37,913 bases of DNA from Bacteroidales bacterium (GTDB lineage Bacteria > Bacteroidota > Bacteroidia > Bacteroidales > UBA932). The translations under genes and the position numbers were made by a program. Positions 1 to 7,997 of this stretch are shown piece by piece. The notes under the pieces were generated by a model that ran no database searches, was not told where the DNA came from, and worked only from the letters and a program-made list of their open reading frames with translations. The stretch covers positions 1-37,913 of the forward strand of contig JAGCUK010000019.1 of the NCBI GenBank assembly GCA_017962925.1, given 5' to 3'. Within the stretch, counting starts at the first letter, position 1, and each line of letters begins with the position of its first letter.

Positions 1-1085
1 AAGTTCAGGATGGCATCGGTGCGAATGTCGCGGGCCTCGGGCACAAAGTTGGCGGCATATTTTTCCAGAACGGTCGCCAGCCGGCAGGAGTCAATTCCCG
101 CCGTAGCCTTCACGTTCGAATGATTCTCGTATTTACTGAAGCGCCCTTCCGCATGCATGGGCACATAGGCGATATCCGCCTTCAAGTGGTCCAGATCGAT
201 GTCGAAGTGCTTGCTGTGGTTCTTGAATCCCACCCGGGCATCGATATCAGCCGGCACTTGCAGACTCCCCAACTGCGGCGAGAAATACAAAGCATTGCCG
301 TTCAGAAGGATATCCAGCAGGTTCGTGCGAGGAGTTTCCATGCTGAAGCGATCCACCGCCACCGCCAGGGTATCGGCCGGAAGGCGGCCTCCCAACTTCA
401 ACGAATCCAGCGCCAGCGACATCCCGCGGAGTTTAGACGAGAGCTTATTCTTTTTGATGCGCACATCGCCGGTGAGCCTCAGTTCATCGAAGCGCACCCG
501 GGCGTGCACGGTGTCTGCCTGCGAGGTATAAACGATCTTCGGCCGTTCGCCTATGCGGATGTCTCCAAGAGATATCCACGGCAATCCGGAAGACTTGGAA
601 ACAGTATCCTCCGGCTCATCCGACGATTCGATGATATCGAGGTTCGAGTGGCCCTCGGAGTATGCGTGATAGTATATCTGGGGATGCTCCAGCGCCAGCT
701 GTCGTACCCTGATCTTGCCGCAGAAGAGTTTCCAGGGGTTTACCGAGAGGGCGAGCCGATTCACGGCTAGGAGGGTATCCTCTACGGCACCGCGTCCCTC
801 CGAAAGCAACGGCCCCCGGACTCCCAGCCCATCGTAGGAGGAGAAGAGTTCGTGGGGATAGGTCACCGACAGTCCGTCCGCCTCCGCCTCAAAGTAAGGG
901 AAGGTCTTGAAATGCAGCCGGTCGTAACGCAACTGCCCATCCGGCATCACCGACTCTGCGATAGAATCGACCTTGGAGCGCAACCAGCGGCTGTTCAGCG
1001 TGAGTTGCAGCACCAGCAGAATCACCGCGAACACAGCCACGATGATGCTGATAATCTTAGCCAGCCGGATTGCCAGACGTTTCAT
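1..1085 (-). CDS. AsmA/TamB-like envelope protein (3' end outside window)
   Basis: An open frame runs from ATG at 1085 off the window edge (at least 361 codons). The N-terminus MKRLAIRLAKIISIIVAVF followed by VILLVLQLTL is a single membrane anchor with a basic cytoplasmic side. After it comes a long beta-rich region with no catalytic motif, including RYDRLHFKTFPYFEAEADGL and a short stretch beginning at LSVNPWKLF. This is the usual look of Bacteroidetes AsmA/DUF490 proteins, which bridge the periplasm and are thought to carry lipids or assist outer-membrane biogenesis; those are usually 800 or more residues, so most of the protein is missing here. It starts 3 bases after the fumarase stop and so is probably the last visible gene of the murI-prfB-fumarase run. 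The family is assigned from architecture and is fairly sure; the specific function is not known. Confidence 0.7.
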   Translation of the reverse strand, partial: MKRLAIRLAKIISIIVAVFAVILLVLQLTLNSRWLRSKVDSIAESVMPDGQLRYDRLHFKTFPYFEAEADGLSVTYPHELFSSYDGLGVRGPLLSEGRGAVEDTLLAVNRLALSVNPWKLFCGKIRVRQLALEHPQIYYHAYSEGHSNLDIIESSDEPEDTVSKSSGLPWISLGDIRIGERPKIVYTSQADTVHARVRFDELRLTGDVRIKKNKLSSKLRGMSLALDSLKLGGRLPADTLAVAVDRFSMETPRTNLLDILLNGNALYFSPQLGSLQVPADIDARVGFKNHSKHFDIDLDHLKADIAYVPMHAEGRFSKYENHSNVKATAGIDSCRLATVLEKYAANFVPEARDIRTDAILN

Positions 1086-1088
1086 ATT

Positions 1089-2726
1089 CTAGAATTTCTT
1101 GAAGAAATCGTTGCCCTTGTCGTCCACCAGGATGAATGCTGGGAAGTCCTCGACGGTAATCTTCCAGATGGCTTCCATTCCGAGTTCGGGATATTCAACA
1201 CACTCGATGCTGCGGATGCTGCTCTGCGAGAGCACTGCAGCCACGCCGCCGATGGTGCCGAGATAGAATCCGCCGTGCTTCTTGCACGCGTCGGTCACTA
1301 CCTGGGTGCGGTTACCCTTGGCTATCATCACCAGCGATGCACCGTTGGCCTGGAATTCATCCACATACGGATCCATTCGGTTGGCCGTGGTGGGGCCCAT
1401 GCTGCCGCATGGATATCCCTCCGGAGTCTTGGCGGGCCCGGCGTAAAGAATAGGATGGTCCTTGAAGTATGCGGGTATCCCCTCACCTGCATCCAGGCGA
1501 GCTTTCAACTTGGCATGGGCGATGTCGCGGGCCACGATGATAGTGCCTTTCAGGTTCACACGGGTACCAACGGTGTACTTGGAGAGTTCTGCGCGCACGA
1601 AATCGATTCCCTTATCGAGGTCGATCTCAATGCCCTTGGCGCCCTCGCCGGGCTTGCGGTACTGCTCCGGAATGAGTTCGGAAGGATTGGTATCCATCTT
1701 CTCGATCCACACGCCATCGGCGTTGATCTTGCTCTTTATGTTGCGGTCGGCTGAGCAACTGACTCCCATTCCGATGGGGCAGCTGGCTCCGTGCCTGGGC
1801 AGGCGCACCACACGGATGTCGTGGGCGAGGTATTTGCCCCCGAACTGGGCTCCGAGGCCAATCTTTTGGGCTTCCTTCAGGAGCTTCTGTTCGAGATCGA
1901 TGTCGCGGAATGCGCGTCCGGTTTCATCTCCCGTGGTGGGAAGGCCATCGTAGTATTTGATGCTGGCGAGCTTCACCGTGAGCAGATTCTTCTCTGCGGA
2001 GGTGCCGCCGATCACGAATGCAATGTGATAAGGAGGGCATGCCGCCGTGCCGAGGCTCTTCATCTTCTCCACCAGGAAGGGCAGAAGGGTGCCTTCGTTC
2101 TGGATGGTAGCCTTGGTCTTAGGGTAGACATAGGTCTTGTTGGCGCTGCCGCCGCCCTTCGCAACCATCACAAAGCGGTATTCACTCCCGCGGGTGGCCT
2201 CGATGTCGATCTGCGCCGGGAGGTTGCACTTGGTGTTCACCTCGTCGTACATATTCAGAGGGGCGTTCTGGCTGTAGCGCAGGTTCTCCTGGGTGTAGGT
2301 ATTGAACACTCCGCGGCTGAGGGCCTCTTCATCCTCGAAATCAGTCCAGACGTGCTGGCCTTTCTCACCGTGGATGATGGCGGTGCCGGTGTCCTGGCAG
2401 AACGGGAGCACTCCCTTCACGGCGCACTCGGCGTTGCGGAGGAACTGCAGGGCCACGTATTTATCGTTCTCGCTGGCTTCCGGATCGTCCAGGATTGCCG
2501 CCACCTGCTCGTTATGGGCACGGCGCAGCATGAACTGGCAGTCGTGGAAGCTCTGCTGGGCCACCAGCGTGAGGGCCTCGGGAGAGACCTCCAGTATGGT
2601 TTTGCCTCCGCATCCGCAATGACCGCCCAGTTTGACGGTCTTCACCAGTTTCTCGGAGCCGGGAATCTTGTAGTACTCAGTCTTGTCTTCGCCGAGCTGG
2701 AACATCGGCGCATACTTGAAATCCAT
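1089..2726 (-). CDS. Fumarate hydratase, class I (iron-sulfur)
   Basis: 545 residues, the normal length for the single-chain class I fumarase. It interconverts fumarate and malate in the TCA cycle or its reductive branch in the cytoplasm. The N-terminal half contains the [10 protein letters not shown] motif, whose Cys is one of the [4Fe-4S] ligands, and the chain also has [10 protein letters not shown] and [10 protein letters not shown], other conserved parts of the cluster/substrate site. The C-terminal half (from about residue 360) is the beta domain with [23 protein letters not shown] at 2726 is 3 bases after the prfB stop, so it is probably co-transcribed with prfB. An oxygen-sensitive class I enzyme fits an anaerobic gut Bacteroidales. 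Confidence 0.96.
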   Translation of the reverse strand: MDFKYAPMFQLGEDKTEYYKIPGSEKLVKTVKLGGHCGCGGKTILEVSPEALTLVAQQSFHDCQFMLRRAHNEQVAAILDDPEASENDKYVALQFLRNAECAVKGVLPFCQDTGTAIIHGEKGQHVWTDFEDEEALSRGVFNTYTQENLRYSQNAPLNMYDEVNTKCNLPAQIDIEATRGSEYRFVMVAKGGGSANKTYVYPKTKATIQNEGTLLPFLVEKMKSLGTAACPPYHIAFVIGGTSAEKNLLTVKLASIKYYDGLPTTGDETGRAFRDIDLEQKLLKEAQKIGLGAQFGGKYLAHDIRVVRLPRHGASCPIGMGVSCSADRNIKSKINADGVWIEKMDTNPSELIPEQYRKPGEGAKGIEIDLDKGIDFVRAELSKYTVGTRVNLKGTIIVARDIAHAKLKARLDAGEGIPAYFKDHPILYAGPAKTPEGYPCGSMGPTTANRMDPYVDEFQANGASLVMIAKGNRTQVVTDACKKHGGFYLGTIGGVAAVLSQSSIRSIECVEYPELGMEAIWKITVEDFPAFILVDDKGNDFFKKF

Positions 2727-2729
2727 ATT

Positions 2730-3797
2730 CTATTTCTGCATTAAATAAACTTTCATGAACTCATTCAGCTCTCCGTCGAGCACTCCCTGGGTGTCGGCGG
2801 TTTCGTAGCCGGTGCGGAGGTCCTTCACCATACGGTAGGGATGCAGCACGTAGGAGCGTATCTGCGAGCCCCATTCTATCTTCTTTTTCTGCCCCTCGAG
2901 CTCCGCCTGCTTCTCCTGGCGTTTCTTGAGCTCGATATCGTAGAGACGGGATTTGAGGATGCGGAGAGCGTTCTGGCGGTTGTCCTGCTGGCTGCGGGTC
3001 TCGGTGTTCTCCACCATTATCCCCGTGGGGATGTGCCTCACGCGCACGCCGGTCTCCACTTTATTAACGTTCTGCCCACCATGACATCCGGAGCGGAAGG
3101 TATCCCACTCGATATCGGCGGGATTGATTTCTATGTTGATGGAGTCATCCACCAGAGGATAGACAAATACGCTGCTGAAGGTGGTCTGACGCTTGCCCTG
3201 GGCGTTGAAGGGGGATATCCGCACGAGCCGGTGCACCCCGCTCTCTGCCTTGAGATAGCCATAGGCATAGTCACCTTCGAACTGGATGGTGGCGCTCTTG
3301 ATGCCGGCTTCATCTCCCTCCACCAACTCCGTCACGGTCATCTTGTAGCCGTTGCGCTCGCCCCAGCGCATGTACATACGCATCAGCATGGAACTCCAGT
3401 CGTTGGATTCGGTGCCGCCGGCGCCGGAATTGATGGTGAGCACGGCTCCGAGGTTGTCGCCCTCCTCGCCAAGCATATTCTTGAACTCCAGATCCTCCAG
3501 CTTGCGCACGGCATCGGCATATGCGGCATCCGTTTCAGCCCCTTCCGGATCCAATTCCAGAAGAACCTCCACATCATCCGCAGCGGACACTACCGCATCG
3601 AACGCCGTCACCCATGCCTTCACCCCGCTCACGCCCTTCAGGAAGGCCTCGGCAGCCTTGGGATCGTCCCAGAAGCCGGGAGCCTGGCTCTCAGCCTCCT
3701 TGGCGGCCACATCCGCCCTCTTCCCCTCTATATCGAGAGACTTCTCCAGCGCTGAAATACGCTGGCGGAGTTCTTTTATCTGTTCCTGTGCAATCAT
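2730..3797 (-). CDS. prfB: Peptide chain release factor 2, no programmed frameshift
   Basis: 355 residues. RF2 recognises UAA and UGA and triggers peptide release. The codon-recognition SPF tripeptide is at residues 195-197 and the catalytic GGQ at 240-242. Most bacterial prfB genes carry an in-frame UGA near codon 25 that needs a +1 shift. Here the aligned place reads TCT CTC GAT (S-L-D, residues 20-22), so the frame is open throughout and RF2-dependent autoregulation at that site is absent. The context of GGQ is RSGCHGGQNV, where the common form is SGAGGQ, so Gly-Ala is replaced by Cys-His. The ATG overlaps the TGA of the upstream glycosyltransferase (ATGA), which suggests translational coupling. 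Confidence 0.95.
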   Translation of the reverse strand: MIAQEQIKELRQRISALEKSLDIEGKRADVAAKEAESQAPGFWDDPKAAEAFLKGVSGVKAWVTAFDAVVSAADDVEVLLELDPEGAETDAAYADAVRKLEDLEFKNMLGEEGDNLGAVLTINSGAGGTESNDWSSMLMRMYMRWGERNGYKMTVTELVEGDEAGIKSATIQFEGDYAYGYLKAESGVHRLVRISPFNAQGKRQTTFSSVFVYPLVDDSINIEINPADIEWDTFRSGCHGGQNVNKVETGVRVRHIPTGIMVENTETRSQQDNRQNALRILKSRLYDIELKKRQEKQAELEGQKKKIEWGSQIRSYVLHPYRMVKDLRTGYETADTQGVLDGELNEFMKVYLMQK

Positions 3798-4780
3798 CTT
3801 ACAAATTTAATGATTTTTTCGGCAAAGGCAGACCATGAATTCTCTTCAATATACCGGTCGAGACGGGAGGCGTCCACCTTCCATCCGGACTCCAAGATTT
3901 CCAGCACTTCGGAGGGCTTTGAATACACCTTGCAAAGGCCCTGGGCGGCGAGATCCCTGAAGGCTCCGGCGTCCGGCCCCACGGGGTTTCCTCCGAAACG
4001 GAGGGTATCTGTCAGCGAGCCTGATCCGGACACACTGCCGGGCAGATAAGGGAAGAGCACGATGCGGCTCCCAGCTACCCTGGATGCCACTTCTTCCATC
4101 TCTGCCCTTCTGTTCTCGAATTGGATAGAGCCCTTCGCGAGGGCTGTTATCTTCTCCGCGAGTGCGGCATCCCGGCACTCCCCTATGATATCTATCTTCA
4201 ATCCGGAGGTGGCAATGGCGGGATCCGCGATGAACTCGGCGATGCCCTTGTAAGGGAAGATGCTCCCCCAGATCAGCACGTCGCATTCCGGGCCCTTCGC
4301 CACCGGAGCGGCAGCAGGCTCGAAGGGGATGGGGCACACCAGCACCTTATCCTCCCCCACCTTTTCCCGGGCGATGGCGGCGGTATTCCCGGAATGCGTC
4401 ACCACCAGATCGGCGTAGCGGAACAAGCGCCGCGTCAGCATCCGCGAAAGCACATTCTCGCCCTTGTGCGGACGGGGATTATGGAAGAAGAAAACTATGG
4501 TACGCCGACGGAGTTTCATGATATCCAGCGCCAGCAGCGCCATGCAGGTCTGAATGAATGCAAGCCGGTGGAACGCGATCGTCTCCACGAAACTCAGGAG
4601 GAAGATATCCCCCTTCACGCTGTTCCTGAGGAGCGCTCCGCCCTGCATCAGGCAGGGACGGTTATCGGCCTCCAGCACATCGAAAGCCCCTGAAAGTTCC
4701 TTTTTCAGGTTCGGCACGTAGGGGTTGGGATAGCCCAGCTTCTTACTTGCGGAAGGGGATGCGTAAACCTTCTGTCTCAT
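3794..4780 (-). CDS. GT-B-type glycosyltransferase
   Basis: 328 residues with no signal peptide or membrane segment. The middle part (VFFFHNPRPHKGEN, then YADLVVTHSG) and the C-terminal part (DVLIWGSIFPYKGI, then VLFPYLPGSVSGSG and GGNPVGPDAGAFRDL) look like the two Rossmann-like halves of a GT4/GT1-type glycosyltransferase, with the nucleotide-sugar site in the C-terminal half. The Glu-x7-Glu motif of GT4 is not clear, so it may be a divergent family. It overlaps the GT2 gene upstream and prfB downstream by ATGA, so the three are probably translated together. Likely role: adding a sugar to a surface glycan. The substrate cannot be read from the sequence. Confidence 0.75.
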   Translation of the reverse strand: MRQKVYASPSASKKLGYPNPYVPNLKKELSGAFDVLEADNRPCLMQGGALLRNSVKGDIFLLSFVETIAFHRLAFIQTCMALLALDIMKLRRRTIVFFFHNPRPHKGENVLSRMLTRRLFRYADLVVTHSGNTAAIAREKVGEDKVLVCPIPFEPAAAPVAKGPECDVLIWGSIFPYKGIAEFIADPAIATSGLKIDIIGECRDAALAEKITALAKGSIQFENRRAEMEEVASRVAGSRIVLFPYLPGSVSGSGSLTDTLRFGGNPVGPDAGAFRDLAAQGLCKVYSKPSEVLEILESGWKVDASRLDRYIEENSWSAFAEKIIKFVR

Positions 4781-5622
4781 AGGCCGAAAAGTGCTTTCAG
4801 TGCATAAGTCAGGCGCGCGGCGGCAAACTTCAGCCCGCGTTCGCCCATATAAGTCTTGTAGTAGTAAATCTCGCTGTTCAGTTTCATCTTGCGGCGGCGG
4901 ACCAGGCTGTAATGCGCGGTCACAGTCGATCCGTGCTCATGCAGTACCTGGACGGACGGCTCGTACCAAACCTTTTTGCCTATCTTTTTCAGGCGCTCGG
5001 AGAGGATGGCTTCTTCTGCATAGAGGAAGGTGTTCGGGTCCATCATTCCGCAGGCGATGAAATCTCCTGCCCGCATCATCATGAAGGAGCCCATTATGCG
5101 ATAGTGCCAGCCGGCGCCGGCGGTTTGGGCATAATCCTTCTGGATCTTTTCATCCAGCTTTTTCCGGCTATAGATAAGATTACCCCAGTAAGGCAGCAAG
5201 TGGCTCTGGCAGAAGGATTTATAAGGCTCCGGGCTCTGCAGGCGTCCATCCGTTCCGACCACCTTAGGGCCTATCATTCCGGCTTCAGGGAGCGCCGCCA
5301 GCTTTGCGACCAGCCTGTCCACGACATCCGCGTCGGTGAACACCATATCGTTGTTCACGAAGAGGAGGATATCCGCCCCATATTGCTTGATGGCATAGTC
5401 TGCGCCGAGGTTATTGCCCTTCGCAAAGCCGAGATTCTCATTGGCCGGAACTATATCCGCCAGGCCCTTGAGTGCGCTTTTCAATTCCGCCAGGGCGTCC
5501 TCCCCTGAACCATTGTCCACCACCACAACCCTGTGCTCCGCCGCAACCTTGGCACATTCTTCCTTAACGAAACGGATAGTCCGCTCCGGTTTGCCAAAGT
5601 TGATGACGATGATTCCTATCAT
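4777..5622 (-). CDS. Glycosyltransferase family 2 (rhamnosyltransferase-like)
   Basis: 281 residues. The N-terminus MIGIIVINFGKPE and VVVVDNGSGED form the GT2 nucleotide-binding core, then NENLGFAKGNNLG and FVNNDMVF, where NND takes the place of the DxD metal motif as in WbbL-type rhamnosyltransferases. The C-terminal part (YAEEAILSERLKK, then HEHGST) also matches that group. It is cytoplasmic or peripheral to the inner membrane and probably builds a surface polysaccharide. dTDP-rhamnose genes (rfbC, rfbD) lie 26 kb away in this window, which makes rhamnose a plausible but unproven donor. It lies 15 bases after murI and overlaps the next glycosyltransferase by ATGA. Confidence 0.85.
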   Translation of the reverse strand: MIGIIVINFGKPERTIRFVKEECAKVAAEHRVVVVDNGSGEDALAELKSALKGLADIVPANENLGFAKGNNLGADYAIKQYGADILLFVNNDMVFTDADVVDRLVAKLAALPEAGMIGPKVVGTDGRLQSPEPYKSFCQSHLLPYWGNLIYSRKKLDEKIQKDYAQTAGAGWHYRIMGSFMMMRAGDFIACGMMDPNTFLYAEEAILSERLKKIGKKVWYEPSVQVLHEHGSTVTAHYSLVRRRKMKLNSEIYYYKTYMGERGLKFAAARLTYALKALFGL

Positions 5623-5637
5623 ACGACGATGCCCCCG

Positions 5638-6396
5638 TCAAAGGCGGGCGTAGAATTCTTTCAATTTTGCATCCTGCCCGGACGCGAACAGTTCTGTACC
5701 CGGATTGCTGTCACCAAGGGACGATCCCCTTTCTTCCAGCACCTGCACCAGTCTTTTTGCCACCGCCGGGGCCGGGTCTACAAACTGCACATCCCCATGC
5801 CCGAGATCCGCGGCCACTTTCCGGAGGGTTTCCAGGAGGAATGGATAGTGCGTGCATCCGAGCACAATGCGGTCTGCCCCCTGTTCGAGCAGAGGCTCCA
5901 GTGCCGCTTTTACCGTGGCCTCCGCCTCGGGACCGCTAGTCTTTCCGCTTTCCACCAGTTCCACGAAACCCTGCCCCACACGTTCCACTATCTTCACATG
6001 GTCTTCGAAGCGGCCTTTTGTATTGAGATATTTACTGCCCTTGAGTGTGCCTGCAGTGGCCAGAACGCCGATCACACCTGTTTCGGTGCCCAGCGCAGCC
6101 GGCTTGACCGCGGGTTCCATCCCCACAAAAGGAATCTCATATTCCTTGCGCAGGCATTCGATAGCCGCAGCGGTGGCGGTATTGCAGGCCAGCACCACAA
6201 CCTCCGCTCCTTTCGAAAGGAAGAAATCCGTTATCTCGCGGAGCCTTTCCTGAATATACTCGGGGGATTTTTCCCCATAGGGGCAATGGGCGTTATCGGC
6301 GTAATAGATGTAGTGTTCCGAGGGCAACAATTTGCGTATCTCCCGGAAGACCGAGAGACCCCCAACGCCCGAGTCCATTATCCCTATACACGCCAT
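5638..6396 (-). CDS. murI: Glutamate racemase
   Basis: 252 residues. It makes D-glutamate from L-glutamate for peptidoglycan, in the cytoplasm. The catalytic residues are visible: Asp8-Ser9 in IMDSGVGGLSV, Cys71 in LACNTATA and Cys181-Thr-His183 in LGCTHYPFL. Substrate-binding DNAHCPYGEK is present. The ATG at 6396 is only 4 bases downstream of a TAGATTTG box, so the transcript may have almost no leader. It is the first gene of the run murI-GT2-GT-prfB-fumarase-AsmA. Confidence 0.96.
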   Translation of the reverse strand: MACIGIMDSGVGGLSVFREIRKLLPSEHYIYYADNAHCPYGEKSPEYIQERLREITDFFLSKGAEVVVLACNTATAAAIECLRKEYEIPFVGMEPAVKPAALGTETGVIGVLATAGTLKGSKYLNTKGRFEDHVKIVERVGQGFVELVESGKTSGPEAEATVKAALEPLLEQGADRIVLGCTHYPFLLETLRKVAADLGHGDVQFVDPAPAVAKRLVQVLEERGSSLGDSNPGTELFASGQDAKLKEFYARL

Positions 6397-6408
6397 AATG
6401 CAAATCTA
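6394..6408 (-). promoter_or_regulatory. Candidate -7 box for murI
   Basis: On the minus strand TAGATTTG (6408-6401) matches the Bacteroidetes TAnnTTTG -7 consensus, and the murI ATG follows after CATT. The -33 part is weak: the nearest TTG lies 22 bases upstream rather than 19-21. Transcription would start at or next to the ATG. Confidence 0.45.
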
Positions 6409-6436
6409 CAAAAAAACCAGCAACTAACGGCAATCC

Positions 6437-6463
6437 GTATGCAAAAACCCAGGTTTTGCATAC
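6437..6463. repeat. Second hairpin related to the adjacent terminator
   Basis: GTATGCAAAA (6437-6446) pairs perfectly with TTTTGCATAC (6454-6463) over a 7-base loop. The inner part of the neighbouring terminator stem (6487-6515) has nearly the same sequence (GTATGCGAAAA and TTTTGCATAC), so the two look like a duplicated element. This copy has no T-tract directly after it on either strand. Confidence 0.7.
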
Positions 6464-6471
6464 AAGTGGCC

Positions 6472-6521
6472 GAAAAAAAGGCATCCGGTATGCGAAAACG
6501 CCTGTTTTGCATACCGGATGC
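6472..6521 (-). terminator. Rho-independent terminator after the DUF6515 gene
   Basis: The 13-base arms GCATCCGGTATGC (6481-6493) and GCATACCGGATGC (6509-6521) pair perfectly, and inside them AAAAC pairs with GTTTT across one bulged G, leaving a 4-base loop. Read on the minus strand the hairpin is followed at once by CTTTTTTTC, so it ends transcripts coming from the gene at 6545-7930. Confidence 0.85.
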
Positions 6522-6544
6522 TTGAAAATGCAGTATCCTTGGAA

Positions 6545-7930
6545 CTATCCCTCAGACTGCAGCTGACCGAGAACCTCGAAGTAAGGCACACCGTCGGAGA
6601 CAGTCATGCGGTAGATAGTGTCGTCCACCTTGTAGTACTCGTTGCCATCGGCGAGGGTCACAGCCTCATAGTCTTCAGGCAGAGCCTTGATGAGGGCACC
6701 TGCAGGAGGAACTATGGTCTTGAACTGACCCTTTGCATCTGCTACGAAGAACACGCCGTCGTCGTAGTAGTAGTCCTGTCCATTGGCTGCGAAGCTCTGC
6801 ACGAGGCCGAGCTTGTTGGCAAGCTGGAAGGAAGCATACGACTTGAGGGTGTTGACATCCACCGAAGGAGTGGAAGCAGCAGCCTGCTGGGTAGCGATCG
6901 TTGCGTTGTTCTGCGCGATGGCGGCATTCTGGGCCGCGATGGTCGCGTTGTTCTGGGCAATGATCTGGTTCTGCTCGTTGATGGTAGAGTAGTTACTGTT
7001 CACCACATTATAGGTGCGATAAACATTGTTGTAGTACGCGAACCTCAACACGTCGAGCTCCAATTCATAGAGCGCCCTGTCGAACAGGATGCCGTAAGGA
7101 GGACGGCAGATGTAGTATGCGCTGTTCCAATAGCGGTAGTAGATGCCGTTATAGAAGTAGTAGTACCTTCCCCAGTAGCGATATCTGTCGTAGTGAGGCA
7201 GATGATGCACCCTATATCCATAGTAGTGAGGATGATGGCTGTAGAAGTAGCCGGGACGATCGTAAGGCACGGGAGGACGATGCATGGGAGCTATGCGCTT
7301 GCCGTGATCGTCGAAGCGAACATCGTTAGGAGTTCCGGCAGTCTGACGGTCGTAGCTGTTGGTAGGATTGACATTCCTATTGGTGTTGGCATTGCCTACA
7401 CCGCCCACGCTGCTGCGGGATCCACCACTGACTGTGGTCGAGCTGGTGCTCGCAGAAGAAGTGCCACGGCTGCCACCGCTGCTGACAGTAGAGCTGCTGC
7501 GTGAGGTGCTGGTGCTTGCGGTCGAGCTGCTGCGGGATGTTCCGCTATTGCCGGCGCGCGAAGTGCTGGCACTGCTGCGAGAGCTGGAGCTGGAGCTGCT
7601 GCTGCGGGTTGAGCTGGTGGATGCGCTGCTGCGGTTCGAGGAGCTGCTGGAGCGGCTTGCAGAACTACTTGAACGGCTGCTACTGCCGGAGTTGCTGATG
7701 GTGCCGCCCACTGCCCTGGAGACAGACGACGAAGACGAACTGCGGCTTCCGCTGCTAACCGAAGAAGAACTGCGGGATGAGCTCGAAGACGAAGAAGAAC
7801 GGGACGTTGTCTGACTTGAAGACGAACGGCTGCTGCCGCCGCTTCTGGATTGGGCATTAACAGTGCAAGGCGTAAGTGCTATCGCGACAGCCGCTGCGGC
7901 TGAGAGTGCGATTCTGTAGAACGTTTTCAT
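6545..7930 (-). CDS. Exported Ser-rich DUF6515-type protein
   Basis: 461 residues from the ATG at 7930; an in-frame TTG 9 bases further up is less likely. Residues 1-27 are a signal peptide ending near TVNAQ. Residues about 28-175 are low complexity, almost only Ser, Arg, Gly, Thr and Ala. Then comes a His/Tyr-rich part (HHPHYYGYRVHH, then RYRYWGRYYYFYNGIYYRYW), a motif PPYGILFDRALYELEL, an Asn/Gln/Ala/Ile repeat built on IAQNNATIA (about residues 322-347), and a C-terminal part with two GxxYYxxDxxxY units (GQDYYYDDGVFF and GNEYYKVDDTIY) and VPPAGALIKALPED, as in DUF6515 proteins. Function unknown; the Ser-rich arm may be glycosylated or span the cell wall. It follows the ampG-like gene after 67 bases. 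Confidence 0.75.
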   Translation of the reverse strand: MKTFYRIALSAAAAVAIALTPCTVNAQSRSGGSSRSSSSQTTSRSSSSSSSSRSSSSVSSGSRSSSSSSVSRAVGGTISNSGSSSRSSSSASRSSSSSNRSSASTSSTRSSSSSSSSRSSASTSRAGNSGTSRSSSTASTSTSRSSSTVSSGGSRGTSSASTSSTTVSGGSRSSVGGVGNANTNRNVNPTNSYDRQTAGTPNDVRFDDHGKRIAPMHRPPVPYDRPGYFYSHHPHYYGYRVHHLPHYDRYRYWGRYYYFYNGIYYRYWNSAYYICRPPYGILFDRALYELELDVLRFAYYNNVYRTYNVVNSNYSTINEQNQIIAQNNATIAAQNAAIAQNNATIATQQAAASTPSVDVNTLKSYASFQLANKLGLVQSFAANGQDYYYDDGVFFVADAKGQFKTIVPPAGALIKALPEDYEAVTLADGNEYYKVDDTIYRMTVSDGVPYFEVLGQLQSEG

Positions 7931-7997
7931 AATGCTCAATTTTAGTGTCCGTAAATTAAAGTATTCAGTTTAACAATTGCATAATTCGTACCAAGAT

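Noticed and set aside
852-1754. Long plus-strand open frame (300 codons) over the fumarase and AsmA-like genes
   Set aside because: It lies opposite clear fumarase coding sequence, has no family motif, and its His/Leu/Gly-rich composition is typical of a frame antisense to a GC-rich gene.
6518-7504. Plus-strand open frame of 328 codons opposite the Ser-rich gene
   Set aside because: Antisense to the DUF6515 gene, which has a signal peptide and a following terminator; the plus-strand frame runs through that terminator.
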